Source: an uncultured Gammaproteobacteria bacterium (GTDB taxonomy: Bacteria; Pseudomonadota; Gammaproteobacteria; GCA-002705445; GCA-002716945). From it: a stretch of 64,000 bases of DNA. The DNA is taken from assembly GCA_902632305.1 (NCBI GenBank), contig CACPCG010000005.1, forward strand, positions 1-64,000, given 5' to 3'. The notes beneath the pieces were generated by a model. It had not been told where the DNA came from, made no database searches, and saw only the letters and a program-made list of their open reading frames with translations. The position numbers and the translations under genes are program-made. Shown here piece by piece: positions 1 through 10,100 of this stretch (position 1 is the stretch's first letter; the number at the start of each line of letters is the position of its first letter).

Positions 1-225
1 ATCTTCGCCTTTGTATTTTAAATCTTGCGGTTTTTCTCCAATAGAAGAAAATTGGTATAACTGGTTGTTTTTCCCTATGGTTACATTTTTTTTAATAACA
101 ACATGAGGCCCTATTTCTGTACCCGAATCGATTTTAACATTAGCATCAATAACTGTATACGGACCAACTTTTACGGATGAATCTAATTCGGCAGATCTGT
201 CTATAATAGCCGTTTCATGTATCAT
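1..225 (-). CDS. lpxA: UDP-N-acetylglucosamine acyltransferase LpxA (N-terminal part, runs off the window)
   Basis: First enzyme of lipid A synthesis: transfers a 3-hydroxyacyl chain from ACP to UDP-GlcNAc in the cytoplasm. I translated the minus strand from the ATG at 225-223. It begins [14 protein letters not shown], shows left-handed beta-helix hexapeptide repeats (VGPYTVI, IGPHVVI, IGKNNQL) and reaches the family signature [16 protein letters not shown] at the window edge. Only 75 codons are present. The start overlaps the end of fabZ by 11 bp, and lpxD-fabZ-lpxA is the standard order, so co-translation is likely. The catalytic histidine lies beyond the window. Confidence 0.95.
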   Translation of the reverse strand, partial: MIHETAIIDRSAELDSSVKVGPYTVIDANVKIDSGTEIGPHVVIKKNVTIGKNNQLYQFSSIGEKPQDLKYKGED

Positions 226-655
226 TTTTATTCTTAACTGCACCAAGTAACTCAGCAGAAGAAACAATATCATTATCAACCTTGCTTATTGCCTCGAACT
301 TATGTACGTCTCTTTTACTTTGTGTCAATTTAACTTCTATACGAAGGATATCTCCAGGATAAACTGGCTTCTTAAATCTTGCTTTATCAATACCAACAAA
401 ATAATACAGCAAATTTGGGTCATTACGCTCATTACTTTTAAAATCTAGCAGTGCAGTTGCTTGTGCCATTGCTTCTAAAATCAAAACACCTGGAAAAACT
501 GGATGATTTGGAAAATGTCCCTGAAAAAATGGTTCATTATTGCTCACATTCTTTTGAGCAATAAGATAATCATGTTTTTTAAAATCAATTAATTTGTCTA
601 TAAGGAGGAAAGGATATCTGTGAGGTAAATAATTTATTATTTCGTTACTAGCCAT
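215..655 (-). CDS. fabZ: 3-hydroxyacyl-[ACP] dehydratase FabZ
   Basis: Dehydrates 3-hydroxyacyl-ACP during fatty acid elongation and balances acyl supply between phospholipids and lipid A. The 146-residue protein has the usual length and a hot-dog fold pattern: [10 protein letters not shown] near the start, the catalytic segment [10 protein letters not shown] with His47, and the helix LEAMAQA carrying Glu61. ATG at 655-653 is preceded by AGGAGA, a good ribosome site, and lies one base after the lpxD stop. It sits between lpxD and lpxA as in most Gram-negative bacteria. Confidence 0.97.
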   Translation of the reverse strand: MASNEIINYLPHRYPFLLIDKLIDFKKHDYLIAQKNVSNNEPFFQGHFPNHPVFPGVLILEAMAQATALLDFKSNERNDPNLLYYFVGIDKARFKKPVYPGDILRIEVKLTQSKRDVHKFEAISKVDNDIVSSAELLGAVKNKNDT

Positions 656-656
656 T

Positions 657-1616
657 TTATTCTCCTATATCGCGTGTGAGTTTTTTCAAAGTCGTATCGA
701 GCATTTTAAATCTAGCTTGATTCTTTCTCCATGTCTCAGCTGTTTCTATTGTTGTTCCAGATGCATAATGTCCAGGCTCTGTGAGAGTTTTCGTGACCAT
801 TGCCATTCCATGGATATGAATGTTATCACCAATTTCTATGTGGCCATTTATACCTGATCCACCACCAATTGTACAATCTTTACCTATGATAGTACTTCCT
901 GCTATCCCTACGCAAGCCGCAATAGCGGTATTTTCTTTAATGTGGACGTTATGAGCTATGTGCACTAAATTATCTATTTTTACATTTTGCTCAATAATTG
1001 TTGAGTCAATCGAGCCACGATCAATGGTGGTATTTGCACCAATCTCAACATTGTCTCCAATGAAAACACTGCCAATCTGAGGAATCTTTGTCCATGTACC
1101 AGTATTATCTTTTACTAGACCAAATCCATCAGAACCAATAACAGCTCCTGAATGAATAATAACATTATCACCAATCTTTACATTGTCATAAATAGATACA
1201 CCAGAATAAATAATAGTATTTTTACCAATTTCAACATTTTTAGAGATGAAGGATTTTTTTGAAATATACGCGGAATCAGCAAAGTTAGTATATTTTTTAG
1301 TATCAATAAATTCACCATCATCAAATTTGTAAGAACAGTTATCAGTCAATATTCTAGAAAATACAAATAAAGGATTATCTGATAGTATAGATGGTTTATC
1401 AGTTAATGATAAAAAAGAACTTGTTGTTAACAAACAACTTATTTTTTCATTTTCAACAAAAGAAGACTTTTTTTTATCTATGAAAAAAACAATCGAATTT
1501 TTATCAGGATTAGTGATACTAGATATACTTTCTATTATGGTATCTTTATTTCCTTGATAATCACATTCATATTTTGAAGCAAGCTCAGATAATGTATATT
1601 TGTTTTTAAGCTTCAT
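657..1616 (-). CDS. lpxD: UDP-3-O-(3-hydroxyacyl)glucosamine N-acyltransferase LpxD
   Basis: Third step of lipid A synthesis: N-acylation of UDP-3-O-acylglucosamine. The 319-residue protein has an N-terminal uridine-binding domain (about 1-105) and then a long hexapeptide-repeat beta-helix (about 115-275) with motifs such as [19 protein letters not shown]. The histidine pair in DNLVHIAHN (His219, His222) matches the catalytic region of the family. ATG overlaps the skp stop codon in a TAATG junction, so translation is probably coupled. It is slightly shorter than the E. coli enzyme (about 340), mainly at the C-terminus. Confidence 0.97.
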   Translation of the reverse strand: MKLKNKYTLSELASKYECDYQGNKDTIIESISSITNPDKNSIVFFIDKKKSSFVENEKISCLLTTSSFLSLTDKPSILSDNPLFVFSRILTDNCSYKFDDGEFIDTKKYTNFADSAYISKKSFISKNVEIGKNTIIYSGVSIYDNVKIGDNVIIHSGAVIGSDGFGLVKDNTGTWTKIPQIGSVFIGDNVEIGANTTIDRGSIDSTIIEQNVKIDNLVHIAHNVHIKENTAIAACVGIAGSTIIGKDCTIGGGSGINGHIEIGDNIHIHGMAMVTKTLTEPGHYASGTTIETAETWRKNQARFKMLDTTLKKLTRDIGE

Positions 1617-2125
1617 TATTGAAGTTTAGAGATTATATCCTGAGTAATATTAATATATTTTTTGGCATATAGCGTCGTACTCTCGGCTCTGAATATAATA
1701 TCGAAGTCATTTTTTTCTGCATATTCTGATATTGCCTCATTTACAACTTTTTCAATTTTACTATATTCCTCTCTTTGTGTTTTATCTAAATCTATTTGAA
1801 GTTTTTCTTGTCCACTTCTCAGTTTTTCCTCTACACCTTGAATTTTAGTGATAAGTCCCTTTTTTTCTTTATCTGACATTACAGACTCATTTTTCAAATA
1901 TTTATCATTCAATGTATTCCACTCTTTCTCTAGAGTCTTTAGATTGCGTGCTCTTGGATCAAATTTCTTTTGTATTTTTTCTCTTGCATCTTTGTACATA
2001 GGGACTTCATTTAAAAGTCTTGATAAATTTACTATACCCATCTTAACTTCTGCATAAGTAAGCTGAGGTTGTATCATAATGCTGAAAACTAAAGTATAAA
2101 GTAATAATGTTTGTATTTTTTTCAT
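1616..2125 (-). CDS. skp: Periplasmic chaperone Skp/OmpH
   Basis: Periplasmic holdase that escorts outer-membrane beta-barrel proteins to the BAM complex. I chose the ATG at 2125, one base after the bamA stop, because it gives a clean signal peptide ([15 protein letters not shown], probable cleavage after LTYA). An in-frame start six codons upstream lies inside bamA and adds a non-signal extension. The mature part (about 145 residues) is rich in Lys/Glu heptad-like helices, fitting the Skp coiled-coil tentacles, followed by a short conserved end ([14 protein letters not shown]). Position between bamA and lpxD is canonical. Confidence 0.93.
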   Translation of the reverse strand: MKKIQTLLLYTLVFSIMIQPQLTYAEVKMGIVNLSRLLNEVPMYKDAREKIQKKFDPRARNLKTLEKEWNTLNDKYLKNESVMSDKEKKGLITKIQGVEEKLRSGQEKLQIDLDKTQREEYSKIEKVVNEAISEYAEKNDFDIIFRAESTTLYAKKYINITQDIISKLQ

Positions 2126-2126
2126 T

Positions 2127-4505
2127 TTAAAAAGCACCTCCAAGTCTAAAAATTACAGATTGAAAGTCATCTCCCTCTTTCTCTCTCAATGCATTAGCAA
2201 ATCCAATTGATAAAGAGCCCACAGGCGTAAGTGCATTAAACTGTATTCCATAGCTTGCTCTTAGTTCATTGTAATCGAAATTGTTAATTTTCTCAAATAC
2301 GTTGCCCACATCTGCAAAAAGAGAGGCTCTTATCCCACCTGTTTCCTCTCCAAGAAATTCTGGTGGTGGAAACACCCAGTCAAATTGTGCAACAGTAAGA
2401 AAATCTCCCCCCACCGTGTCACATTTAATAAACTTTCCATCTACGGCCTTAGACGCGCAAGTATTAGCACCTCTTGGTGCGTTATAAGTGAAAGGTCCTA
2501 AACTCGCTCCTTTAAATCCTCTAACGGTATTATTACCTCCAGCAAAATACTTTGCATAAAATGGCAAAGAGGTAGTTCCTCCTAAACCAACACCTAATCC
2601 AAGAATGGTCTTCATACGCAAGGTAGTATTCCAATCAAATCCAAAGGTTGTAATTGTATATGGGAAATTAAATTCTGTATCATATCTTCCTTGCACATAA
2701 GATGCTCCATCTAAAGCGATAAAAAGATTAGCTTGAAGTTCATTCAAGTAACCCGTCTCTGCAAATCTTGTCCTATTTCTTGTATCAGATGTATAATTAG
2801 CTCTTAAATTTACTCCCAGAGAATTTTCACCATGATCATCTATATGATGTGTAACAATGATTGGCGAACCAATAGTAGTTGTAAACTTAGTAAGTGAAAT
2901 ATCGTAACCAAGACCAAATGCTTCAGTCTCAGATATTGGCGTATTAAGCAGTATGCCGGCTCCAATAGTATCAGACAAATATGTGGCAGTTGATGTACCA
3001 CTAACATCTGTTTGGCTTAAGAAAATATTAGTCGTTTTACTTACACCATCCATCGTATAATATGGGTCTGTGAGGAAAACTCTTAAAGTACTCTGGACTG
3101 TGCTTTTAGAAGCTTTTACTGCAATATTATTTCCACCACCCAAAAAGTTATCCTGCTTTAAGTCTATATCAAAAAGAGCACCATCGATGTCTGACCAACC
3201 AGCACTAACTCTAAACTCACCCGACTTTCTCTCCTTAATGGTAAAAGTTAAATCAATCATATCATCAGTATTAGGGACTCTGGTTTTAGTAACATCCACC
3301 GTCTCAACAAACTTTAATCTTTGCAATCTTATCTTAGACCTATCAATATCCGACTGTTTGTGCAAAGAAGCTTCATATTGTCTCAGCTCTCGTCTATAAA
3401 CTTCATCATTTGTACTGTCGTTGCCTGCTATGGTTATTCTTCTAACAATACTCCTCTTGCCAGAGCTAAGCCTATACTCCAAATCCACGATCTTTGTCTC
3501 ATCGTCGATTACCGGTATGGATAATATTTCAGGAAAAGCATAACCGCGCTCTCCAAACATACTTTTGAGAACTAACTCAGATTGTTGTATCTTCTCTCTT
3601 GAAAACACTTGGCTGGGTTGAAGGATAGATGATATCTGTTTTTTTATTTCACTTTCATCTAGTACAGTATTTCCAAAGACTTTTACATCTCCAAATTCGT
3701 ACTTTTCTCCCTCTTCAACACTAATTGTGATAGAAATATCCTGATTATCATTTGATAAGTTAACCTGATTTGAGAGAATTCTAAATCTTATAAAACCTCT
3801 ATTGAAATAATATTCTTCAATTCTTGCAATATCAGATTTTAAGGTAGATCCGGAATATGTATCTCTACTTGTCCATACTTCAAAAAAATATTTGGTACCA
3901 AGTTTCATTAAATCTCGAAGTTTCGAAGAGGAAAATGCTTTATTTCCTATAAAATTTATTTTTTTTATTCTAGATGCTTCACCTTCATCTAAAATAAGCT
4001 CTATGCCCACTCGATTTCTCTCTAATTTCGTCACAACTGAACTTATATTCGCATTATAGCGTCCACGATCAAAGTACAGTCTTGTTAACTCTTGTTCAAC
4101 TTTATCAAATATATTTTTATCAAAAGGTCGTGCCCTACTTACCCCGACATTATCAAGTGCATTTATAATATCCTCATCTTCGACAATTTTATTATCTGTC
4201 AAAATAATTGTCGAAATTATTGGTTTCTCTTTGACACGTATAAACAACACATCCTCTTCAAATGAAATTGATATATCATCAAAATATCCTGTTTCATAAA
4301 GTTTCTTAATTATCTGTGAACCAATTATTTTATTAAAAACTTCACCTTCGCTAATCTCTGCATAATTAAGAATTGTATTATTTGTTACTCTTTGATTACC
4401 CTCTATATCTATTTTAGTAATTATTTTATCATCATCATCAGCAAAAACATTTGAGCAAAAAAGTATAATTAAAATGAAAAATGAAGACTTAATATTTCTA
4501 ACCAC
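2127..4505 (-). CDS. bamA: Outer membrane protein assembly factor BamA
   Basis: Central Omp85 subunit of the BAM complex, inserting beta-barrel proteins into the outer membrane. The 792-residue product has a signal peptide (hydrophobic residues 9-21, cleavage near VFA), five POTRA domains over roughly residues 25-350, and a C-terminal 16-strand barrel. The barrel contains the loop-6 signature VRGF in NNTVRGFKGASLGP and ends in a typical Phe-terminated strand (FRLGGAF). The start is GTG, 8 bp inside the end of rseP. Full length compared with E. coli (810), with no frame disruption. Confidence 0.97.
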   Translation of the reverse strand: MVRNIKSSFFILIILFCSNVFADDDDKIITKIDIEGNQRVTNNTILNYAEISEGEVFNKIIGSQIIKKLYETGYFDDISISFEEDVLFIRVKEKPIISTIILTDNKIVEDEDIINALDNVGVSRARPFDKNIFDKVEQELTRLYFDRGRYNANISSVVTKLERNRVGIELILDEGEASRIKKINFIGNKAFSSSKLRDLMKLGTKYFFEVWTSRDTYSGSTLKSDIARIEEYYFNRGFIRFRILSNQVNLSNDNQDISITISVEEGEKYEFGDVKVFGNTVLDESEIKKQISSILQPSQVFSREKIQQSELVLKSMFGERGYAFPEILSIPVIDDETKIVDLEYRLSSGKRSIVRRITIAGNDSTNDEVYRRELRQYEASLHKQSDIDRSKIRLQRLKFVETVDVTKTRVPNTDDMIDLTFTIKERKSGEFRVSAGWSDIDGALFDIDLKQDNFLGGGNNIAVKASKSTVQSTLRVFLTDPYYTMDGVSKTTNIFLSQTDVSGTSTATYLSDTIGAGILLNTPISETEAFGLGYDISLTKFTTTIGSPIIVTHHIDDHGENSLGVNLRANYTSDTRNRTRFAETGYLNELQANLFIALDGASYVQGRYDTEFNFPYTITTFGFDWNTTLRMKTILGLGVGLGGTTSLPFYAKYFAGGNNTVRGFKGASLGPFTYNAPRGANTCASKAVDGKFIKCDTVGGDFLTVAQFDWVFPPPEFLGEETGGIRASLFADVGNVFEKINNFDYNELRASYGIQFNALTPVGSLSIGFANALREKEGDDFQSVIFRLGGAF

Positions 4506-5868
4506 TGAATATTCTCAAAAAATCATTGTAAAAAGCTATAACCATAATTCCAAATAATAAAACCAGTCCTATTTGTTGTCCAATGAGTTGGAATTTCATT
4601 GAGACTGGTTTACCAATTAACATTTCGATACTATAGTATACAAGGTGGCCTCCATCTAAAACTGGAATTGGTAACAAATTTAGAACACCAAGACTTATAC
4701 TTAAAACAGCAAGTAAGTATGCAAAATATACATATCCCATGGAAAGTGATTTCCCTGAAAATTCTGCAATACTTAAAGGTCCGCTAATATTTGCCATATT
4801 TGCCTGTCCAGAAAATAATTTTATGATCATCTTAAATGTAAGAATTGTATAATCCACTGTGAGATTATATGACTTAATTACTGATTCTAAAAATGGATAT
4901 TTAACAGTCACACGCTGTAAGTTCATTGTTTTCCTATCTGGCGCTATTCCAGCAAAACCCTCAACATCTCCACTAACCTCTCTTTCTGAGGGCACAAGAA
5001 TAACATCTATTATCTTTTGATTTCTCTCTACCTTTAGGCTTAAAATATTAGAAGGGTTATCCTTTATAATATTTACAAGCTCCGACCATTTTGAAACTGA
5101 CTGGTCATTAATGCTTTTTATAACATCTTCTTGCTGTAAGCCCGCAAGTGAAGCTGCTGAATCACTCTCAACAAAACCAAGTTCTGTATTATAATCAGGT
5201 CGTAGCGGCATTAAACCAATATTGGTTATAATATCGCCCTCTTTTTTAAGAATATCATCTTGAACAGGTATTTGAACTTTTGATTTTACTCCATTAGAAT
5301 TTATTAATTCTAGGGATATTGCTGTGTTGCCTTCTATTATACTATTCAGTATCTCAACTCTTACATCCTGCCATCGTTGTGTTCTTATTTGATTGATATG
5401 TGTAATCTCAAAATTCGTATTTTCCGAAAATAAGTTTTTGTCAGATCCATTGACTCCTTCAAGAAATGGTTTTACACCAGTTATACCTGAGACATGAACA
5501 ATAACGAAGAAAATAACTGCAAGTATTAAATTAAATAAAGGGCCTGCAGCAACTACAAGAAATCTTTTGTAGACTGATTGTTTATCAAAACAAAATTCTT
5601 CTCTATAGTTAGGATTATTCTTATCAAGCTTATCTAACTCTTCAGACTCAAGCATCTTTACATAACCACCGAGGGGAATTGCTCCAATACTATACTCTGT
5701 TTCACTTCCTTCAAATTTTCTTGTAATAAGATTTTTTCCAAATCCTATTGAAAAGTTAAGCACTGTTACATTAAAGAGTCTTGCGACATAGAAGTGTCCA
5801 AATTCATGGAACGTAACTAATATGCCAATTGCAATAAAAAAACCCAGTAAACTCTGTATTATTTCCAT
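4498..5868 (-). CDS. rseP: Site-2 intramembrane zinc protease RseP
   Basis: Inner-membrane metalloprotease that completes regulated proteolysis of the anti-sigma-E factor and clears signal peptides. The 456-residue protein has the zinc motif HEFGH at 21-25 in the first membrane helix, periplasmic PDZ region (clear carboxylate-binding-like segment around 225-300) and the second active-site motif LLPIPVLDGG near 398-407. Four hydrophobic segments match the family. It lies between dxr and bamA as in enterics and pseudomonads. Its likely substrate is the small membrane protein encoded at 37497-37844, by inference. Confidence 0.96.
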   Translation of the reverse strand: MEIIQSLLGFFIAIGILVTFHEFGHFYVARLFNVTVLNFSIGFGKNLITRKFEGSETEYSIGAIPLGGYVKMLESEELDKLDKNNPNYREEFCFDKQSVYKRFLVVAAGPLFNLILAVIFFVIVHVSGITGVKPFLEGVNGSDKNLFSENTNFEITHINQIRTQRWQDVRVEILNSIIEGNTAISLELINSNGVKSKVQIPVQDDILKKEGDIITNIGLMPLRPDYNTELGFVESDSAASLAGLQQEDVIKSINDQSVSKWSELVNIIKDNPSNILSLKVERNQKIIDVILVPSEREVSGDVEGFAGIAPDRKTMNLQRVTVKYPFLESVIKSYNLTVDYTILTFKMIIKLFSGQANMANISGPLSIAEFSGKSLSMGYVYFAYLLAVLSISLGVLNLLPIPVLDGGHLVYYSIEMLIGKPVSMKFQLIGQQIGLVLLFGIMVIAFYNDFLRIFSG

Positions 5869-7055
5869 TTTTTCTCTATATACTCTTGTGAGTATTTTCT
5901 TGTTGTTAAGTCACATTCTATAACATCATCAATGTTTTTCAATCTTACATGAGGTATTGTTTTTAAAGTATTTGATATTATTAACGGAATATCTGTGAAT
6001 CTAATTTTTTTATTCAGAAAATTATCTACAGCAACTTCATTTGCAGCATTTAAGATGGTAGGAGCGTTTAATCCTATTTCAAGTGCCTTGAGACAAAGAT
6101 CGAGACATGGAAACTCACGTAACTTAACTCTTCTAAAATTCAAATTGTTTATCAGAGAGGATAAATCCTTACCATTCTTACTCTGATATCTATCTGGCCA
6201 AGACAAAGCATAACGAATAGGGATTTTCATATCATGATCACTCATGTGTGTGATTGTAGATTGATCAAAAAAAGTTACTAACGCATGAACAATACTTTGA
6301 GGATGAATCAGAATATCAATTTTTTTAATATCAATATTATATAAAAGTGATGCCTCAATTACCTCCAAACCTTTATTCATCATGGTCGCAGAATCAATAG
6401 AAATTTTTTGACCCATTTTCCATGTTGGATGCTTAATAGCTTGATTAGGTGAAACATTTTTTAGTTTGCTTTTACTAAATCCCAAAAACGGTCCTCCAGA
6501 TGCAGTAAGGGTAATTTTTTTGATATTATCAGATTTTTGTAAGTCATTTATTGAAACAGTAGAAGGGTTTGACAATATCTGAAATAACGCATTATGCTCA
6601 CTATCAACGGGTATTATAATAGATCCACTTTTTTTTGCGGCATCAAGCATAAGATCACCTGACATAACTAATGATTCTTTATTCGCTAAAAGTACTTTCT
6701 TACCAGATAAAATTGCATCATATGTTGGTCTTAATGCTGCGCCACCGGTGATTGCTGATAGAACACAATGAACTGATTTATTCTTTGAAACAGCAGAGTA
6801 TCCACTTGCTCCATATAATATCTTAGTTTTATGTTTTTTTCCTATTATTTTTTTAAGTTTACTTGCATAAAACTCATCTTGAACTACAGCAAAAGTTGGA
6901 TTATGTTTAATAATTTGAGACTTTAGAACACGAATATTATTTTTTGCAGTTAGCGCAAAAACATTATAATCGCGATTAGCTTCTATAATGACTGAAAGTG
7001 CATTCCTTCCAATCGATCCTGTCGAGCCATGAATTGTAATGTTAGTTTTTTTCAC
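5859..7055 (-). CDS. dxr: 1-deoxy-D-xylulose 5-phosphate reductoisomerase
   Basis: Converts DXP to 2-C-methylerythritol 4-phosphate, the committed step of the MEP isoprenoid pathway, using NADPH and a divalent metal. The N-terminal nucleotide motif HGSTGSIGRNAL is at residues 9-20. The metal and substrate motifs VDSEHNALFQ, TASGGPF and SATMMNKGLE follow in order. Length 398 is standard. The GTG start overlaps the cdsA stop (GTGA) and the 3' end overlaps rseP by 10 bp. With uppS in the same run it supplies undecaprenyl carrier for the cell envelope. Confidence 0.97.
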   Translation of the reverse strand: MKKTNITIHGSTGSIGRNALSVIIEANRDYNVFALTAKNNIRVLKSQIIKHNPTFAVVQDEFYASKLKKIIGKKHKTKILYGASGYSAVSKNKSVHCVLSAITGGAALRPTYDAILSGKKVLLANKESLVMSGDLMLDAAKKSGSIIIPVDSEHNALFQILSNPSTVSINDLQKSDNIKKITLTASGGPFLGFSKSKLKNVSPNQAIKHPTWKMGQKISIDSATMMNKGLEVIEASLLYNIDIKKIDILIHPQSIVHALVTFFDQSTITHMSDHDMKIPIRYALSWPDRYQSKNGKDLSSLINNLNFRRVKLREFPCLDLCLKALEIGLNAPTILNAANEVAVDNFLNKKIRFTDIPLIISNTLKTIPHVRLKNIDDVIECDLTTRKYSQEYIEKKWK

Positions 7056-7894
7056 GCGAACATCCAGTATTGAAATATTATAATGCTAGGCAAATAACTA
7101 TCGAGTCTATCCAGTAATCCACCATGTCCTGGTAATAGTGAACCAGAGTCTTTTTTATCGAAACATCTTTTCAAACAACTTACGGTCAAGTCTCCAAGAG
7201 TACAAACAATGCAGCATATAACAAGAAAAATAAAATCCAGAAGAATAAGAGAGTATTCTCTGTATACAATCAAATATAAAAAAAACAAAAGACATGGTAA
7301 TACTATAGATCCTATGAATCCTTCAATCGTTTTGTTAGGACTTATATTCGGACAAAGTTTAATAACTCCATATGCTTTTCCGATTACATAACCAGAAATA
7401 TCGCTTAGTGAAACTAGAGCGATAACAAACACTATATATCCAATTACTTGAGTATTATTATGTGTAAATAAGGAAGTTAATTCATCATTCAAAAACAAAC
7501 TCGAGTACCTGTTACCAATGAATATGATTGAATACCAAGAGATAAATAAGATAAACATTCCTAAGATATTAGGTAGGGTTTTGATTAACTGAAATATTTT
7601 TTTTGGACTGAAGACTATCAAAAATCCGACTACAGACCAGAGAGCTATTCCTAATAACAATACTGGAAGATAGAATATTTCCGGAAATTGATGTGTAATA
7701 TACATTATTGATACTAACGTGAGTATTGATGTTATCTTAGTGAGATTTTTTGCCTCAGTAATTGATAACCATTCATAAAAAGCATATATAAAGACAGCAG
7801 TGACTATTAAAGCGATAAAATTGAGTGGGAGATAGATCAGACATATAATGACTATAAGAAACAGAATGGTGCCTGTGACTATTCTATTTATCAT
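7052..7894 (-). CDS. cdsA: Phosphatidate cytidylyltransferase CdsA
   Basis: Integral membrane enzyme making CDP-diacylglycerol from phosphatidic acid and CTP, the precursor of all phospholipids. The 280-residue protein is highly hydrophobic with about eight membrane segments. It ends with the CDS signature around SCLKRCFDKKDSGS and LPGHGGLLDRLDS, which contains the catalytic Asp and metal-binding residues. It overlaps uppS by 11 bp upstream and dxr by 4 bp downstream, so it is inside the translationally coupled envelope operon. Confidence 0.96.
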   Translation of the reverse strand: MINRIVTGTILFLIVIICLIYLPLNFIALIVTAVFIYAFYEWLSITEAKNLTKITSILTLVSIMYITHQFPEIFYLPVLLLGIALWSVVGFLIVFSPKKIFQLIKTLPNILGMFILFISWYSIIFIGNRYSSLFLNDELTSLFTHNNTQVIGYIVFVIALVSLSDISGYVIGKAYGVIKLCPNISPNKTIEGFIGSIVLPCLLFFLYLIVYREYSLILLDFIFLVICCIVCTLGDLTVSCLKRCFDKKDSGSLLPGHGGLLDRLDSYLPSIIIFQYWMFA

Positions 7895-8609
7895 TTTTTT
7901 CTATTTTACCAATAGACTGCAACCCACCGAATTTTCTAGTTTTATTATAAAAAAATTTGATAGCTTCATCAAATTCATTTTCGTTGAAATCTGGCCATAA
8001 GCAATCTGTAAAGTATAATTCTGTATAAGCATGCTGCCAGAGCATAAAATTACTTAATCTTTGTTCTCCAGCAGTTCTAATAAGTAGGTCAGGATGATTA
8101 TTATAAAAAGTTAAATTTTTTTCAATATCTTCTTCAAGTATTTTTTTAGTACTTAATTTTACATTTTTTAAATGATTGTTAATTGCATTTACAATATCCC
8201 ATTTACCGCCATAATTTACTGCAAAGTAAAGTTCTAAACCATCATTATTATGAGTAAGATGCTCTAAATCTGAAATATGTTTTATGAGATTCCTATCAAA
8301 TTTTGACATATCACCAATAAATTTCACTTTAATATTATTGTTATGGAGATTTGACATATTGTTAAGTATAGATTCCCGAAATAAACTCATCAGTAGTGTT
8401 ATCTCTTTGCTAGGTCTGATCCAATTTTCACTACTAAAAGCAAATAAAGTTAACATTGAAATTTGTCTAACAAGACATGCATTAATAATTTTTTTTACTG
8501 CATCTATGCCCTTTCTGTGCCCATATGATCTCGGCATATTTCTCTCATTAGCCCATCTACCGTTACCGTCCATTATAATAGAGACATGTTTTATTCGTTG
8601 ACTAACCAC
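7884..8609 (-). CDS. uppS: Undecaprenyl diphosphate synthase UppS
   Basis: Cis-prenyltransferase that elongates farnesyl diphosphate to C55 undecaprenyl diphosphate, the lipid carrier for peptidoglycan and O-antigen. The 241-residue protein opens with the catalytic motif IIMDGNGRWA (Asp14), followed by GHRKG and SSENWIRP. Near the C-terminus it has LLIRTAGEQRLSNF and the substrate-binding segment WPDFNENEF. The start is GTG, sharing one base with the frr stop (TAGTG), a junction type that recurs in this window. Confidence 0.97.
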   Translation of the reverse strand: MVSQRIKHVSIIMDGNGRWANERNMPRSYGHRKGIDAVKKIINACLVRQISMLTLFAFSSENWIRPSKEITLLMSLFRESILNNMSNLHNNNIKVKFIGDMSKFDRNLIKHISDLEHLTHNNDGLELYFAVNYGGKWDIVNAINNHLKNVKLSTKKILEEDIEKNLTFYNNHPDLLIRTAGEQRLSNFMLWQHAYTELYFTDCLWPDFNENEFDEAIKFFYNKTRKFGGLQSIGKIEKNDK

Positions 8610-9166
8610 TATATTTCACTGATCTCCTCAATTTTTTTTGTAATTATATCTTCAGACTGTTTAATGTGTTTATCAGTTAATTCTTGAATTTCTATTGTAT
8701 AGTCGCGTTCAAAATCTTTTGATATTTTCTTATCTTTTTCCAGATTAGAAATTGTAGTGTTAGTATTTCTTCTAATATTCCTTAAAGCAACTTTAGTGTT
8801 CTCGCCCTCTTTTTTCAATAGCTTAATCAACTCATCTCTTCTTTCCTGCGTAAGAGGAGGTATTTTAATCAATATTACTGTTCCATTAACAACTGGTGAT
8901 AAACCCATATTGGAATCAATTATTGCTTTTTCAATTGGTTTAATTGCGTTTTTGTCCCAAACATTTAGACTGAGTGTAGTTGCATCTGTGACCGAGATAT
9001 TTGCAAGTTGCTTTAATGGAGTTTTTGCATCGAAATAATCTGCCTCTATGCTGTCCAAAAGACTTGGATTAGGCCTTCCAGCTCTAATTTTAGACAATGT
9101 CTGATGTAACGAATCAATAGTTTTGTTCATCAAAGATTCTGTATCTTTTTTTATTACCTCTATCAT
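8609..9166 (-). CDS. frr: Ribosome recycling factor
   Basis: Splits post-termination ribosomes together with EF-G. The 185 residues match the family length exactly, with the conserved RAGRPNPSLLD near residue 28, the domain II core, and the C-terminal helix containing the typical DKKISKDFERDYTIEIQ. ATG at 9166. It follows tsf after a 67-bp gap; pyrH, which lies between tsf and frr in most Gammaproteobacteria, is not here. Confidence 0.97.
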   Translation of the reverse strand: MIEVIKKDTESLMNKTIDSLHQTLSKIRAGRPNPSLLDSIEADYFDAKTPLKQLANISVTDATTLSLNVWDKNAIKPIEKAIIDSNMGLSPVVNGTVILIKIPPLTQERRDELIKLLKKEGENTKVALRNIRRNTNTTISNLEKDKKISKDFERDYTIEIQELTDKHIKQSEDIITKKIEEISEI

Positions 9167-9233
9167 AGCTATATCTTATCAGTACTTAATGTAATTTGTA
9201 ATCAAGAAATCTAAGCAATGTCAATCATGTAGA

Positions 9234-10100
9234 TTATTTTATTTGATTATAGACTTCTTTTGCAAAATCCTCATTTTTTTTCTCTAGACCTTCGCCTAGC
9301 TGATATCTCACATAGGAGATTATCTCGTTATCTTTAAGAATCTGCTTAAGTGTTTGCGAACTATCTTTTATGAAAGGTTGATTGATAAGAGTATTTTCCG
9401 ATATAAACTTTTTTATTTTACCCTCTAATATATTTCTTTTGACATCCTCTTTCTTGTCCAATTTTTCAAGCTCAGCTTTAAAAACCTCTCTCTCGCTTGA
9501 GATAATGGATTCATCGATAGATTTCTCGTCTTTAGCTATGGGATTAGATGCAACAATTTGCATACATATGTCTTTACCAAGTTCATCATTTTGGTTTTTC
9601 AAACATACTATTGCACCAATTTTATTATTATGAGTATATCCAGATATATTATAATCATTCAGGTTAAAAACTCTAAATCTTCGTACAATAATGTTCTCTC
9701 CCATTTTGGTAATTGCGTTTTTTCGTAAATTCTCGAATTTTTCATTAAAACCCTTATCGATATTATTTAAAATATCCTCTTCACTTAATATATTAGAACT
9801 CAAAATTATTTTACAGCATTCGTTTACATATGATATAAAGTCATCACTACGAGCAACGAAGTCTGTCTCAGAATTTACTTCAATTAGTATACATTTTGAA
9901 TCACTGTTAAAGTGATATACTACTCCCTCTGCTGCTATTCTTGACGACTTTTTGTCTGCCTTTATTCCTTCTTCAGATCTCATTAACTTAACAGCTTCAT
10001 CGATGTTGTTACTTGCTTTTTGAAGATATTTTTTGCAGTCCATCATTCCTGCGCCAGTAATGTCTCTGAGTTGTTTTAAAAGCTCAATTTCTGATGACAT
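9234..10100 (-). CDS. tsf: Translation elongation factor Ts
   Basis: Guanine nucleotide exchange factor for EF-Tu. The 288-residue protein starts with a UBA-like domain (LLKQLRDITGAGMMDCKK), followed by the core motif VNSETDFVARSDDF that inserts Asp80-Phe81-type residues into EF-Tu, and two alpha/beta subdomains. It begins immediately after the rpsB stop codon (no intervening base), so the two are one transcription and translation unit. Full length, no anomalies. Confidence 0.97.
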   Translation of the reverse strand: MSSEIELLKQLRDITGAGMMDCKKYLQKASNNIDEAVKLMRSEEGIKADKKSSRIAAEGVVYHFNSDSKCILIEVNSETDFVARSDDFISYVNECCKIILSSNILSEEDILNNIDKGFNEKFENLRKNAITKMGENIIVRRFRVFNLNDYNISGYTHNNKIGAIVCLKNQNDELGKDICMQIVASNPIAKDEKSIDESIISSEREVFKAELEKLDKKEDVKRNILEGKIKKFISENTLINQPFIKDSSQTLKQILKDNEIISYVRYQLGEGLEKKNEDFAKEVYNQIK

